Below, piece after piece: positions 8,059 through 16,625 of a DNA stretch of 64,000 bases. Position 1 is the first letter of the stretch. Every line of letters begins with the position of its first letter. This stretch comes from Vacuolonema iberomarrocanum LEGE 07170. Lineage in GTDB: Bacteria > Cyanobacteriota > Cyanobacteriia > Elainellales > Elainellaceae. Location: NCBI GenBank assembly GCA_015207365.1, contig JADEXA010000043.1, positions 1 to 64,000 on the forward strand, read 5' to 3'. The notes under the pieces are model-generated. The model had not been told where the DNA came from and did not search any database. It saw only the letters and a program-made list of their open reading frames with translations. The position numbers and the translations under genes were made by a program.

Positions 8059-9660
8059 ATGCAACAACTATTTCGTCGGGTGGGTCAAGTCGTTATCCTC
8101 GGTTCAGGATTGCTTTGTTCCTGTAATGTCATCAACACCGCTTCAGAGCCTAGTGCCGAGGCTTGCCCTGCACCACCTGACGCCCTACCAGCGGAGACGA
8201 CGCGGGCTGAGATCGAAGATCGTACCTTTGTATTTAATCGGTTTGACTATGCTCCGAAAGACATCGTGCTAGAGGATGCGACGGTGCGATTTCGAGCACG
8301 GGAGTACGACTTTGTTTACTGCCGAGCCGATGGTAGTTGGACGGTGCAGCCTGGCACAATTGAAGAGGTGTTTACGGAGCAGCTAGCGGATCGTTTTGAC
8401 GAAATCACCGAGTTTGCCAGCCTGGAGTATGAGGGAGAGTCTTACCAATATCGAGTGATTCGAGAGCCGAACCCAGATGCCGACTATCCACAGTATCTCT
8501 CTGCATTTCTAGAGTTGATTGTGCCAGGACAAGAAACCCCGCAGCAGATCCCCCTCTATACCTTTGAAGAGGCGATCGGACCAGTTGGTGATCCTTGGAT
8601 GGGCGATTTGGGAGCGCCGCGTATTACTTCCGCACAGGTCTATGGCGATCGCCTGTGGTTGACGGTTGCGTTTGCTCAAGGAGAAGGGCTTAATGGTGTG
8701 GCCACCATCATTAGTTATGACCCAGCGACAGAGGAGGTGACGCTGATTCAACCACCAGACATTGCATCGCAGCAAATTGTTGATCTCGCCTTTACCGGAA
8801 CACCCGAACAGCCCACCCTATGGCTAGGAATGCGAGTGAGTGGCGAAGGCATTAGCGCTGTACCTGCGATGGGACTGGTTGCCTATCGCCCCGCGCCAAA
8901 CGACATCACCTCGGGCACGATAGAGTCCTATACTCCGCACAACAGTCCGTTGATCGGTCATATTCCAACCCAGCTAGCGGTGGAAGATGAAGTCCTTTGG
9001 GTGGGTACCCGTAATGGCGTTTGCCAGCTCGACTGGCAGGCTTCAGAAGAGGCCGAAAGCTGGGACTGCTGGCGCTTTTATGCGGAGGCGCAGCTGCCAG
9101 AAGATGAACCTGTTTCGGTTTACCCTTCGTTGCTAAGTCAGGATCCGACAATGGCTCTGACCCCCGACTCCACAGAATCGGTTGAGGTGCTGTGGTGGCT
9201 CTTTACAGACAATCCTAATGACCCGCAGGGGCGCTATGAAATCCGGCTAGAGGAGGGTGTAGAAGCCACAATTACTCCGGGTGCATCCCCACAGGACAGG
9301 GTATATATAGAACTTGAGGGCCAAGTTCCGATGTTCTGGCCAGGGCGCTGGTGGCATTGGCAGGGCGATCGCTTCGCCCGGTCCCTAGATGGTCACCTCA
9401 ATAGCCAGATTGGTGGTGATCATGGTATCGGCCCCGACTCATTCAACCCCAAAGACGACTGGTATGCGATGCGCGGAGATTTCGACCTACTCGACTTGTC
9501 CGAAGAATCAGCCCAAGTCCGCTACTATTCTGGTTGGGTCGAGGATGAAAGGCTAACGCCGTCGCCTGCCGTTGTCGAACAACCCCGTCCTGATACCATG
9601 CAGCCCAATCCATTAGTGGAAATCGATCGGGAACTCAGGAATCGCACTGCACGAGATTGA
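8059..9660 (+). CDS. Lipid-anchored propeller-like protein, unknown function
   Basis: This 533-residue protein starts at ATG 8059, behind a TAGGAG ribosome site, with a hydrophobic leader ending in G-L-L-C-S-C, a plausible lipobox. The middle has strands such as L-W-L-G-M-R-V and L-W-V-G-T-R-N-G-V-C-Q-L-D, typical of sensor-type beta-propellers. The end is rich in tryptophan and acidic residues. I do not recognise a named family. It overlaps the convergent SH3-domain gene by 26 bases. It is probably a periplasmic or outer-surface lipoprotein. Confidence 0.6.
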   Translation: MQQLFRRVGQVVILGSGLLCSCNVINTASEPSAEACPAPPDALPAETTRAEIEDRTFVFNRFDYAPKDIVLEDATVRFRAREYDFVYCRADGSWTVQPGTIEEVFTEQLADRFDEITEFASLEYEGESYQYRVIREPNPDADYPQYLSAFLELIVPGQETPQQIPLYTFEEAIGPVGDPWMGDLGAPRITSAQVYGDRLWLTVAFAQGEGLNGVATIISYDPATEEVTLIQPPDIASQQIVDLAFTGTPEQPTLWLGMRVSGEGISAVPAMGLVAYRPAPNDITSGTIESYTPHNSPLIGHIPTQLAVEDEVLWVGTRNGVCQLDWQASEEAESWDCWRFYAEAQLPEDEPVSVYPSLLSQDPTMALTPDSTESVEVLWWLFTDNPNDPQGRYEIRLEEGVEATITPGASPQDRVYIELEGQVPMFWPGRWWHWQGDRFARSLDGHLNSQIGGDHGIGPDSFNPKDDWYAMRGDFDLLDLSEESAQVRYYSGWVEDERLTPSPAVVEQPRPDTMQPNPLVEIDRELRNRTARD

Positions 9661-10273
9661 CATACTCTCCAGGGGCGGAACTCACTGACACATATCCAGA
9701 GCGGGGACCTTCGACGGCGAGCCATTGGCGTCCGCTTTCATCGGTCGAAAAGATATTGGGAGAACCTGTCATCTGGAGTTGTACTGTGTCGCCATTGGCG
9801 GCAGTCGCCAGTGATGGGTGCTCTAGCCCTGGCCCAGACCGAATGTTGAGGCCACCCCCCGCATCGGTTTTAACACGCAAGCAGGTGACGGGAAAGGTAC
9901 TCGCTTGAAATGCCACATCCATGCGGGTACGCAACAGGGTGTCGTCTGCCCAGCAGCCATATTCCACATGACCCACGCCAATGGCTTTGACCAGCGTACT
10001 CAGCCGAAAGCGGTAACTGACGGCTGTTCCAGGTTCAATGGACTGTTCACAGGCTTGCTCAAAGTCATACTGCGCTCCAGAGTCGGCGTTGGTTACACCA
10101 GCGATGAAGTCGGCTGTAGCGGTTTCTGCGATCGGTTGCCATCGCTGCCATCCCGGCTCTGATCGTGCCTCCAGTCTGAGTTGTCCATAGGCTGCAGGCT
10201 GCAACCCCAGCCAAATCCCTGACAACAACGGCAACCACCAGCCTCTTGCCAAAATCAATCTGAGCTTGATCAT
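9635..10273 (-). CDS. Secreted protein with SH3b-type domain
   Basis: This 212-residue protein has a signal peptide (hydrophobic W-W-L-P-L-L-S-G-I-W-L-G-L then A-A-Y-G-Q). Residues about 140-208 form an SH3b-like domain (L-N-I-R-S-G-P-G-L-E-H, W-L-A-V-E, G-Y-V-S-V-S), which in other bacteria binds peptidoglycan. The middle part has several cysteines that may form disulfides. It converges on the lipoprotein gene with overlapping 3-prime ends, suggesting that both act in the envelope. Confidence 0.65.
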   Translation of the reverse strand: MIKLRLILARGWWLPLLSGIWLGLQPAAYGQLRLEARSEPGWQRWQPIAETATADFIAGVTNADSGAQYDFEQACEQSIEPGTAVSYRFRLSTLVKAIGVGHVEYGCWADDTLLRTRMDVAFQASTFPVTCLRVKTDAGGGLNIRSGPGLEHPSLATAANGDTVQLQMTGSPNIFSTDESGRQWLAVEGPRSGYVSVSSAPGEYVNLVQCDS

Positions 10274-10613
10274 TGCTTGTCTAAAAAGTGTTTTGTAAAA
10301 AGTATAGGGCTTATGCGTCGGCTAATGCCGTGCGGTATTGCAGCTAAAACATCAATGAATTTGCTCAGGATGACGCAGGTTTTACGTAAATCCTAGAGTA
10401 TTAGTTTTTGGGGAAACAACTACTTGTGCCTTTCCGCTTATCTTGATCTTGTTGTACGAGCCGCCTGAGCGGAACTGACCACTTGGTTTATCTCAAACAA
10501 CCAGATGGCTGATTTTACTCTAAATCAAAGTATGGATAGGCTTGTTGGCTAACAAAACTCTTAACGACCTCTATTTTCGGCATTGCAGAATCCAGGGATG
10601 ATTTGGATAACTA
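10274..10613. other. Intergenic stretch with a dispersed repeat copy
   Basis: This stretch contains the second copy (10348-10395) of the 49-bp dispersed segment first seen at 552-600. No open frame worth calling is present in the rest. It lies upstream of the SH3 gene and downstream of the signal peptidase homologue. Confidence 0.4.
10348..10395. repeat. Dispersed repeat, copy 2
   Basis: This is the diverged direct-orientation match to 552-600. Neither copy shows terminal inverted repeats in isolation, so these are probably remnants of a larger element. Confidence 0.4.
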
Positions 10614-11699
10614 TTAAACACCACCGCTCCTGTTGATTGGCCAGAAGATTTTCATCACTTTACCAATAATGCTGTCTTGGGGAAGGAAGCCATAGAAGCG
10701 GCTGTCGAAGGAATTATTTCGATTGTCCCCAAGAAGGTAGTAGGTGTTAGGCGGTACTTCGACTGAACTATAGTCCTCCTGTATGTCCTGTATAGGGGCA
10801 GTAGTGTAGTTTTCTTCTAACGGTTGACCATCAATGTAAACTGCTCCAGCTTGAATTTCTACCGTTTCTCCAGGCAGACCAATGATTCGTTGAACGAGAG
10901 TGCCTTCGATTTCTTGTTCCGAAGGTAGGTCAAAGACGACGATGTCTCCTCGCTGAGGGGATGCTGTGCGATAAATGGCTTTGTCGACCATGATGCGATC
11001 GCCTATTTGCAGGGTTGGGCTCATCCCACTGGATGGAATGTAATAGGATTGCCGGATAGACAGAACTGTGGCGATATCTGTTGGGTAGCCCGCTCTAGAA
11101 GCCAGTTCTTCAATAGCAAAGTTGACAAGCTGACTCAGTAGCAGAATCGCACAGATGCCTAAGATGAGACGCTGAGACTTTGGCCTGCGCGTTGGTGATG
11201 AAACATAGACATGATAGGCCGAGAGATAAAGTAGGCCAAAGAATAGAACAAAGGCCCAGGGAACCCCTGCGGACATAATTGCGATCGCGATCGCCAGGAA
11301 AAAGAGCAGCATGGCAACCAACCATTTGCCGATATATAGGTGACCTAGCCCAGGGAAAAGTCTGGAGAGAAAAACGGCAAACCAGGGATCTTTTTCCCGC
11401 TTTCGAAGGGCTTCAAACTCCGCATCATTTACCTTGCGGGCACAGTGGTAGGCATCAAAAATACTAAAAACATAAAGGATATTACTGGCTAACAGCAGTA
11501 GCAACCCAACCCAAACACTTCCGGTTGATCCTACAATCAACCACAGACCGGAGCCGAACAGGGCAGGCGTCGCAATAGCCAGGATTAAACCTTTGAATAA
11601 TTTGCCTGCATAGATTTGACCAATGCCAGGAAAAACAATCGCTGTTAGGAGGACTGCAAGCCAAGGCTCCTTACCTGTCTGAGGTGCTCGATCAATCAT
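10614..11699 (-). CDS. Signal peptidase I homologue lacking both catalytic residues, with membrane N-terminus
   Basis: This 361-residue protein starts with two copies of a membrane hairpin module (P-G-I-G-Q-I-Y-A-G-K near residue 24 and P-G-L-G-H-L-Y-I-G-K near 116). A signal peptidase I domain runs from about residue 212. Box B reads P-S-S-G-M-S-P-T-L: the residue immediately before the methionine, where the nucleophile serine sits in LepB, is glycine 225. Box D reads T-L-V-Q-R-I-I-G-L-P-G-E: the general-base lysine is glutamine 270. Box E (G-D-N-R-N-N-S-F-D-S-R) is intact. The fold is kept while the Ser-Lys dyad is gone, so cleavage by the usual mechanism is not expected. It may bind signal peptides or regulate the true enzyme. 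Confidence 0.8.
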   Translation of the reverse strand: MIDRAPQTGKEPWLAVLLTAIVFPGIGQIYAGKLFKGLILAIATPALFGSGLWLIVGSTGSVWVGLLLLLASNILYVFSIFDAYHCARKVNDAEFEALRKREKDPWFAVFLSRLFPGLGHLYIGKWLVAMLLFFLAIAIAIMSAGVPWAFVLFFGLLYLSAYHVYVSSPTRRPKSQRLILGICAILLLSQLVNFAIEELASRAGYPTDIATVLSIRQSYYIPSSGMSPTLQIGDRIMVDKAIYRTASPQRGDIVVFDLPSEQEIEGTLVQRIIGLPGETVEIQAGAVYIDGQPLEENYTTAPIQDIQEDYSSVEVPPNTYYLLGDNRNNSFDSRFYGFLPQDSIIGKVMKIFWPINRSGGV

Positions 11700-11854
11700 G
11701 CTCTGACCTCCTTGTAACTCTGTAAGGGTTTCGTTGGATGATGCTAACGATTGCCTGGGTTATGCTAGCGCCAACCTAACGTACTCTCAGCCAGAGTCGC
11801 CTATGCAGGAATCAGGTCGATGACTTCAGTCGCCAGACTTCACTCTTGTGACAG

Positions 11855-12424
11855 CTAGCTGGCATCGATTAATACAGATAAAGTACTTTTGGCATATTGT
11901 GCTCCAGCGGGTTTTCCTTCAATGGTTGCCATCAGACTCGCGCCTCCAATCAGAAGCAAGTACTGTTGCGAGAACGCAGCCGGATCGCGCACACCAGACT
12001 CAGAGGCCAATTGCATGATGTATGCCCGAACTGACTCTCTCAATTGAACGGAGACTTGGTGGGCTGGATGAGCAGCATCCGCTATTTCTAGAACCGCATT
12101 AATAAAAGGGCAACCTCGGAAGCTGGGGTCGGCGTACCATTCTTGAAGAACATCAAACGTTGACAGAAGGCGATCTTTGGGTGTGCCCCCTTTGCGGGCG
12201 ATCGCATCTTCAAACCAATCCAACCATTCTCTAGCTTGATGCCGCATGACTTCCAGAATGAGGTCATCTTTTGAAGGGAAATGTCGGTATAGCGTACGCT
12301 TTGCAACTCCCGATGCAGCAATCACTTCATTGATGCCAACATGCTGGATACCCTTCTGGTAGAAGAGCTGCAACGCTGTTTCTAAGATTTGCTGACGGGC
12401 CGCACTCGATTCAGAACTCACCAT
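11855..12424 (-). CDS. TetR-family repressor
   Basis: This 189-residue protein has an N-terminal helix-turn-helix (A-L-Q-L-F-Y-Q-K-G-I, V-A-K-R-T-L-Y-R-H-F-P-S-K-D-D-L-I) and a C-terminal ligand domain with the R-G-C-P-F-I-N-A pattern of the TetR branch that often controls small-molecule stress genes. ATG 12424 is used; the open frame upstream to 12469 runs through the operators. It is divergent from petD, and two palindromes in the shared region match each other, indicating autoregulation and possible control of petD. Confidence 0.85.
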   Translation of the reverse strand: MVSSESSAARQQILETALQLFYQKGIQHVGINEVIAASGVAKRTLYRHFPSKDDLILEVMRHQAREWLDWFEDAIARKGGTPKDRLLSTFDVLQEWYADPSFRGCPFINAVLEIADAAHPAHQVSVQLRESVRAYIMQLASESGVRDPAAFSQQYLLLIGGASLMATIEGKPAGAQYAKSTLSVLIDAS

Positions 12425-12431
12425 AGCAAGT

Positions 12432-12493
12432 AGACAAACTTGTCTCCACAGGGCTATACTACCAAACATTCAAGGGAGACAGACTTGTCTCCC
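12432..12493. promoter_or_regulatory. Twin TetR operators
   Basis: Two related palindromes are visible. One, at 12432-12445, is AGACA-AACT-TGTCT; the other, at 12474-12493, is GGGAGACA-GACT-TGTCTCCC with perfect 8-bp arms. Their centres are about 45 bases apart, between the TetR start and the petD gene. Both share AGACA-N-ACT-TGTCT, so they are probably the repressor sites. Confidence 0.7.
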
Positions 12494-12600
12494 TGCTTGC
12501 GAAGATTTTGATTGCGTTGGTTTGAGCAGGACAAAGCCCCTTGTCCTGCAAGTTTTCCATGCCCAAACATAGCCCTTTTGAGGAGATAAGGAATCAGCTT

Positions 12601-13086
12601 ATGAAAGGAACATCTAGGAAACCCGATCTAAGTGACCCAGCTTTGCGAGCCAAACTGATGCAGGGGATGGGTCACAACTACTACGGCGAGCCCGCGTGGC
12701 CCAATGAACTTCTTTATATTTTTCCAGTCGTGATGCTAGGAACATTAGCTGTATGTGTAGGGTTAGCCGTGCTGGATCCAGCCATGGTTGGAGAGCCAGC
12801 AGAGCCCTTTGCCACTCCGCTAGAAATTCTTCCAGAGTGGTATCTCTATCCTGTGTTTCAGGTTCTCCGCGTCGTCCCTAGCAAACTTTTGGGCATTACG
12901 ATCATGGTTTCTATCCCCTTGGGACTCATGGGTATTCCGTTTATCGAAAGTGTGAACAAATTCCAAAATCCGTTTCGCCGCCCAGTTGCCACTACTATTT
13001 TTTTGATTGGTCTCCTAATCACGCTGTGGCTTGGCATTGGTGCTACGTTGCCAATCGATCAGTCGTTTACGCTTGGGTTGTTTTAG
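12601..13086 (+). CDS. petD: Cytochrome b6-f complex subunit IV (lone paralogue-like copy)
   Basis: This 161-residue protein matches PetD along its whole length: K-P-D-L-S-D-P, G-M-G-H-N-Y-Y-G-E-P-A-W-P-N, the Qo-site P-E-W-Y motif in L-P-E-W-Y-L-Y-P-V-F-Q, and N-K-F-Q-N-P-F-R-R-P-V-A-T. Three membrane helices are visible. The ATG at 12601 gives the normal family length; in-frame starts upstream (12541, 12559) would add an unusual leader. PetD is normally next to petB, but no petB is here. The TetR gene and twin operators sit in front. It may be a conditionally expressed second copy that alters the quinol-oxidation side of the complex. Confidence 0.85.
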   Translation: MKGTSRKPDLSDPALRAKLMQGMGHNYYGEPAWPNELLYIFPVVMLGTLAVCVGLAVLDPAMVGEPAEPFATPLEILPEWYLYPVFQVLRVVPSKLLGITIMVSIPLGLMGIPFIESVNKFQNPFRRPVATTIFLIGLLITLWLGIGATLPIDQSFTLGLF

Positions 13087-13958
13087 GTCTTCTGAGTTTC
13101 GTCGAACTCCCATGGTTGCTGTCGCCAGCCCAATCGTTGCTTGGTGAATGATGTATCTACTTGAGGCATGTGAAGCTCCACAAGCTCTATCGTTTCTCGA
13201 ACCAGTGCTTCAAGCTGCACGACTGCCGCAGGAGCGTCTGTATGGAATAAGCTTTCGAGGCGATCGCCAAGGTTCTCAGGGACAATCTTCATTTGCTCGA
13301 CAAACGCATGCATACGCTTGAATTGGAAAGTAGAGTAGTACAAGTGATTGAGTCCAGACAGCACACCAAGGATGTTTTGCGCGGACTCGACAAGGACTTG
13401 AGCGTACCAGAGGGTTGCATCCCGCCGAGTGAGCTTTTCCTGTATGCCCCAAATTGGAACAAACGTGAGGTAATGCTCGACCATCGCTTGTGCGAGCCCA
13501 TCGGGATAGTTGGCGATTCTAGCTTTCCACCTGTGGATGAGAGAGTCACCGTAGAGTGGAATCCCGGTTAATGTTCCAGACAGCGCTTTCATCAGTGGCG
13601 TCTGAACATCAAACTGCTCCAGAATATTTGAAATATCTTGTTCCCACTGTGCGATGGTCACATGGCCAAATTGGCACTCCACACCATTGACCAAGTAGCT
13701 TTCGGCAAACCCACCCTCTTTGCGATCGCCCAACACCCACAACCGCTCTGAGCCATGATTCTGTCGACGTGCAAGTTGTAACTCGTCTTCGGAAGGCAGT
13801 TCGTCGTAATAAATGCTCATGTCACAATCCGAATACTCATCACACAGCCCTTCTGCCACTGAGCCTGCCACCATTGCGGCTTTGGTTTTCGGATTCGCAA
13901 TGTAAGCTTGGACGTTACGTTTCGCCAAGTCCAGTAAATATCGAGCCCTATCATTCAT
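13083..13958 (-). CDS. Nucleotidyltransferase-fold protein
   Basis: This 291-residue protein has a minimal nucleotidyltransferase signature: G-S-V-A-E-G-L-C-D-E-Y-S-D-C-D-M-S near residues 32-48, giving the G-S plus D-x-D metal site. A third acidic residue is plausible in V-N-G-V-E-C-Q-F. The rest is helical, as in aminoglycoside or DUF4037-like enzymes, but the substrate is not apparent. It overlaps the end of convergent petD by 4 bases. Confidence 0.7.
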   Translation of the reverse strand: MNDRARYLLDLAKRNVQAYIANPKTKAAMVAGSVAEGLCDEYSDCDMSIYYDELPSEDELQLARRQNHGSERLWVLGDRKEGGFAESYLVNGVECQFGHVTIAQWEQDISNILEQFDVQTPLMKALSGTLTGIPLYGDSLIHRWKARIANYPDGLAQAMVEHYLTFVPIWGIQEKLTRRDATLWYAQVLVESAQNILGVLSGLNHLYYSTFQFKRMHAFVEQMKIVPENLGDRLESLFHTDAPAAVVQLEALVRETIELVELHMPQVDTSFTKQRLGWRQQPWEFDETQKT

Positions 13959-14014
13959 GGATTTCTATACTTTGGGTGAGGATATATATCCATGATGCAA
14001 CTCCGATTATCGAC

Positions 14015-14338
14015 CTAACTGGAATACTCAAGCGACTGTTCTCGCAAATAAAGATAGAGGGGAAACCCCAACGAAACACCTACGGTGAGCGTGCCGAGTA
14101 CTGGAAGCCAAAGCAATGGAATGTGGCGATCGCGCCCTTCGGTAGCCATCAAAACAAATAAGACGAATGCGGATACAATCACATCGAGCCAACCAAAGGC
14201 TGCAATTCGAGATTCAACAATTTGCTGCAAAAGTAATTCAATATCTAAGCCATTGTGAAGTATCCAAGGAACAAATTGTGAGTAGGGCAAGGCAATACCA
14301 AGGAGAGCTAGAAGTAAATAGAGGTGCTTGGTTTTCAT
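14015..14338 (-). CDS. DUF2834 membrane protein
   Basis: This 107-residue protein has three hydrophobic segments and the features of DUF2834: Y-L-L-L-A-L-L-G-I-A-L-P-Y-S-Q-F-V-P-W, A-A-F-G-W-L-D-V-I-V-S, and a final L-G-F-P-L-Y-L-Y-L-R-E. It lies 30 bases downstream of another small membrane protein on the same strand, divergent from a TetR regulator. An operon under that repressor is likely. Function is unknown. Confidence 0.7.
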   Translation of the reverse strand: MKTKHLYLLLALLGIALPYSQFVPWILHNGLDIELLLQQIVESRIAAFGWLDVIVSAFVLFVLMATEGRDRHIPLLWLPVLGTLTVGVSLGFPLYLYLREQSLEYSS

Positions 14339-14368
14339 CTTGTGAGGTTCCTATCAACGAGTAGTTAA

Positions 14369-14776
14369 TCACATTTCAGAGATAGATCGCGATCGCGCCT
14401 TTGTAGAAAGCAACCAAGCTGCGCCGAGTAGAGTGGAATATCCGCTAAACAAAAAAGCGGCATAGCGTCCGGCTGTTTCGGGTTGCATGTTGCTCATAAG
14501 ACTTGAAAAGCCAGCCAGCAGCGGAATCTCGCTGAGCATTCCCGGTAAAGCGAGGCACAGGGCACCCTGCAACCAATCGCTGCGTTCAATGTTTTGCCAT
14601 TGCATTAGCCCCAGTGATACAGCCGCGTACAAGCCGCCAGTGACAACCACATTGAGCCAATATCCAGCCATCGATGATTCAAAGAAGACTGAGCCCATAA
14701 TGCGATAAGTTGCGGTTGCGGCAGCCCAAATGATGAAACCAATGGAGATGAAGCGAATCCGGTCTTTTGTTGTCAT
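14369..14776 (-). CDS. Four-helix membrane protein (DUF5367-like)
   Basis: This 135-residue protein has four hydrophobic segments. The first includes a conserved-looking W-A-A-A-T-A-T-Y-R-I-M-G motif and the third L-A-L-P-G-M-L-S-E-I-P-L-L. It resembles the small DUF5367 membrane family. Its start lies 83 bases from a divergent TetR gene, with nested palindromes between, so it is probably the repressor target. Biochemical role unknown. Confidence 0.6.
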   Translation of the reverse strand: MTTKDRIRFISIGFIIWAAATATYRIMGSVFFESSMAGYWLNVVVTGGLYAAVSLGLMQWQNIERSDWLQGALCLALPGMLSEIPLLAGFSSLMSNMQPETAGRYAAFLFSGYSTLLGAAWLLSTKARSRSISEM

Positions 14777-14790
14777 GGTTTTGTCCTGCG

Positions 14791-14855
14791 TGACAGTGTT
14801 AACGTAATAGCCGTTACGTTAATCATTAATGTAATAGCTGCTACATTAACTGTCA
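14791..14855. promoter_or_regulatory. Nested TetR operators
   Basis: Two near-perfect palindromes are seen: 14799-14822 (TTAACGTAA, 6 bases, TTACGTTAA) and 14826-14849 (TTAATGTA, 8 bases, TACATTAA). They are enclosed by an outer 7-bp inverted repeat, TGACAGT at 14791 and ACTGTCA at 14849. The array fills the divergent promoter region, a strong sign of control of both genes by the adjacent TetR protein. Confidence 0.75.
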
Positions 14856-14859
14856 ACCC

Positions 14860-15408
14860 ATGAATCGACCTATTGAGCCTCAGAAGAAACAAGCCCTTTT
14901 AGAGCAATGTCTAGCGGCGGCGATCGCTGCTGGAGCGTTGGATACCAGCATTAATGCGATCGCCAAAAAGGCTGGTACCAGTGGACGAATGCTGGTTTAC
15001 CACTTTGGCTCTAAACAGGAATTTGAGCGCCAGCTCATTAGCCTTTTAGAAATACGCCTGCGTGAAAAGCTCTGGTCGTTTCAAACGGCTTCTGTGGAAG
15101 GCGTGGATGGTTTAACCGAGCGGTTGCTTGAAATGTGGCAGCATTTGACATCTCCAGAGATGCGGGGTCTGCTCAAGCTGACGATGGAGCTGAACCAGCG
15201 CGCGATTCAAGGCGATACTGAAACCCAGGAATTTTTAGAGCGAGAGAGTCAACAATGGGTCGAGTCTCTCGCTAGCCTTACCAACGATCGAACGGTGGCT
15301 TTATCGTTATTTCACTTGTTCCAAGGGGCAATTCTAGACGTCTTAACCACAGGCAATGCAGAACGCGGACAACAAACGATTCAAGCATTTGTAGAAGCAC
15401 TGGAATAG
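14860..15408 (+). CDS. TetR-family repressor
   Basis: This 182-residue protein carries an N-terminal helix-turn-helix (S-I-N-A-I-A-K-K-A-G-T-S-G-R-M-L-V-Y-H-F-G-S-K-Q-E-F). The ligand domain is short and leucine-rich. It is divergent from the two small membrane proteins, with the start only 5 bases from the end of the nested operators. Autoregulation and repression of the membrane genes are inferred. Confidence 0.85.
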   Translation: MNRPIEPQKKQALLEQCLAAAIAAGALDTSINAIAKKAGTSGRMLVYHFGSKQEFERQLISLLEIRLREKLWSFQTASVEGVDGLTERLLEMWQHLTSPEMRGLLKLTMELNQRAIQGDTETQEFLERESQQWVESLASLTNDRTVALSLFHLFQGAILDVLTTGNAERGQQTIQAFVEALE

Positions 15409-15821
15409 CAAATTTGCACGCTAAATCTTGTACCTTTCCTACTTACTTACCCACGGATAAGATGCGAGTGCGTGAGATAAAGCTATTCAACCAAACGGCG
15501 ATCGCGAACCCAAAGTATTTAAACATTGCAATCGATTAAACCAATTCGTTTGCTACGTAGCATTACAACTTATTTATTGAGTTCTCTTTCGCAAAGTATG
15601 CGTTTCGTTAAGTTTTTAATCGGTTTTGTCTTATTCAATCCTGAACATCACAGGATATAAAGACACATATAAGCCAGACTCATTACGAGTTTAGTTAAGA
15701 ATACCTAAGAGGTTCGGTGTGATTCTTATCGCAAAAGAAGTTTTGCGAAGCATCGGCTTTGTTATCACTCACTGTGGGCAGAAGGAGATGACAGTCTAGT
15801 CGGAAGCTGAGGGAGGTCTTG
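15409..15821. other. Intergenic stretch, no gene seen
   Basis: This stretch is AT-rich, with no frame of plausible composition and no strong palindrome. The last 30 bases hold a GGGAGG ribosome site for the pentapeptide-repeat gene. Confidence 0.4.
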
Positions 15822-16439
15822 ATGAAAGCGGATGAGAAATTTTCTTCATTTGAATGGGGAAAGCATCAGTTGCGTTTGGATGCCGCTGAATTGGTGAAGC
15901 GATACATTCAAGGAGAACGGAACTTTCACGAAGTGAATTTGAGCGGCGAAAATCTCCGGAACGCCAACCTAAAGCATATCAATTTGACCGGAGCCGATTT
16001 AACCGGAGTGGATTTGAGTGGGACGAACCTGAGCGACGCCAACCTCACTGGAACTAACCTCACAGGCGCAAATCTACATCGTGCTAATGCAACTGGAAGC
16101 CGGTTGATATGGGCAACGCTAAGGGGCACAAACCTAGAGTGTGCCGAGCTTGTTTGTGCCAATCTGAGTGGCGCTGATCTGCGGTGGGCAAATTTGAATG
16201 CGGCCAATTTGAGTGCGGCTGACCTCAGCGATGCAAGCTTGGAAGATGCCAAGCTCAAGGCTGTTATTTTACGAGGGGCCAATCTGAAGGGAACAACGTT
16301 TGACCTCAAGCAAACGGGGTTGCCCAAGCAAGTGGGGCTACCCAAACAGACAGCTTTGCTCAAGCAGATGGCTCTGCCTGAGTTAGACCTATCTTGGGCA
16401 ATAATGCCAGACGGCACTAGGCATCATTACCATGCGTAA
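15822..16439 (+). CDS. Pentapeptide-repeat protein
   Basis: This 205-residue protein has about 22 tandem A-(N/D)-L-x-x pentapeptides from roughly residue 40 to 160 (N-L-T-G-A, D-L-T-G-V, N-L-S-D-A and so on), which fold as a right-handed quadrilateral beta-helix. The tail adds an unusual imperfect repeat of K-Q-x-G/A-L-P. ATG 15822 follows a GGGAGG site; a TTG one codon earlier is disregarded. Such proteins are abundant in cyanobacteria; a few mimic DNA, but most have no assigned function. Confidence 0.85.
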   Translation: MKADEKFSSFEWGKHQLRLDAAELVKRYIQGERNFHEVNLSGENLRNANLKHINLTGADLTGVDLSGTNLSDANLTGTNLTGANLHRANATGSRLIWATLRGTNLECAELVCANLSGADLRWANLNAANLSAADLSDASLEDAKLKAVILRGANLKGTTFDLKQTGLPKQVGLPKQTALLKQMALPELDLSWAIMPDGTRHHYHA

Positions 16440-16625
16440 GCTGAGTTGACGTTAGCGCAATCTAACAAAATCGTTGCAAGTATTGGATTGGTTGGATTAT
16501 CTCCCTCGGAGTCGTTTTACAAACACTTTGCTCAACACCAACCTATGACATGACCTATGACATGAAATATGTCAGTCCATTCGTTCATCTACAAGCGAAA
16601 TGTTCAGGGCAAAGGAGTTGAGTCA

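Noticed and set aside
15926..16417. Long antisense frame opposite the pentapeptide-repeat gene
   Set aside because: It is the complement of a regular repeat; such mirror frames arise from the biased codons.
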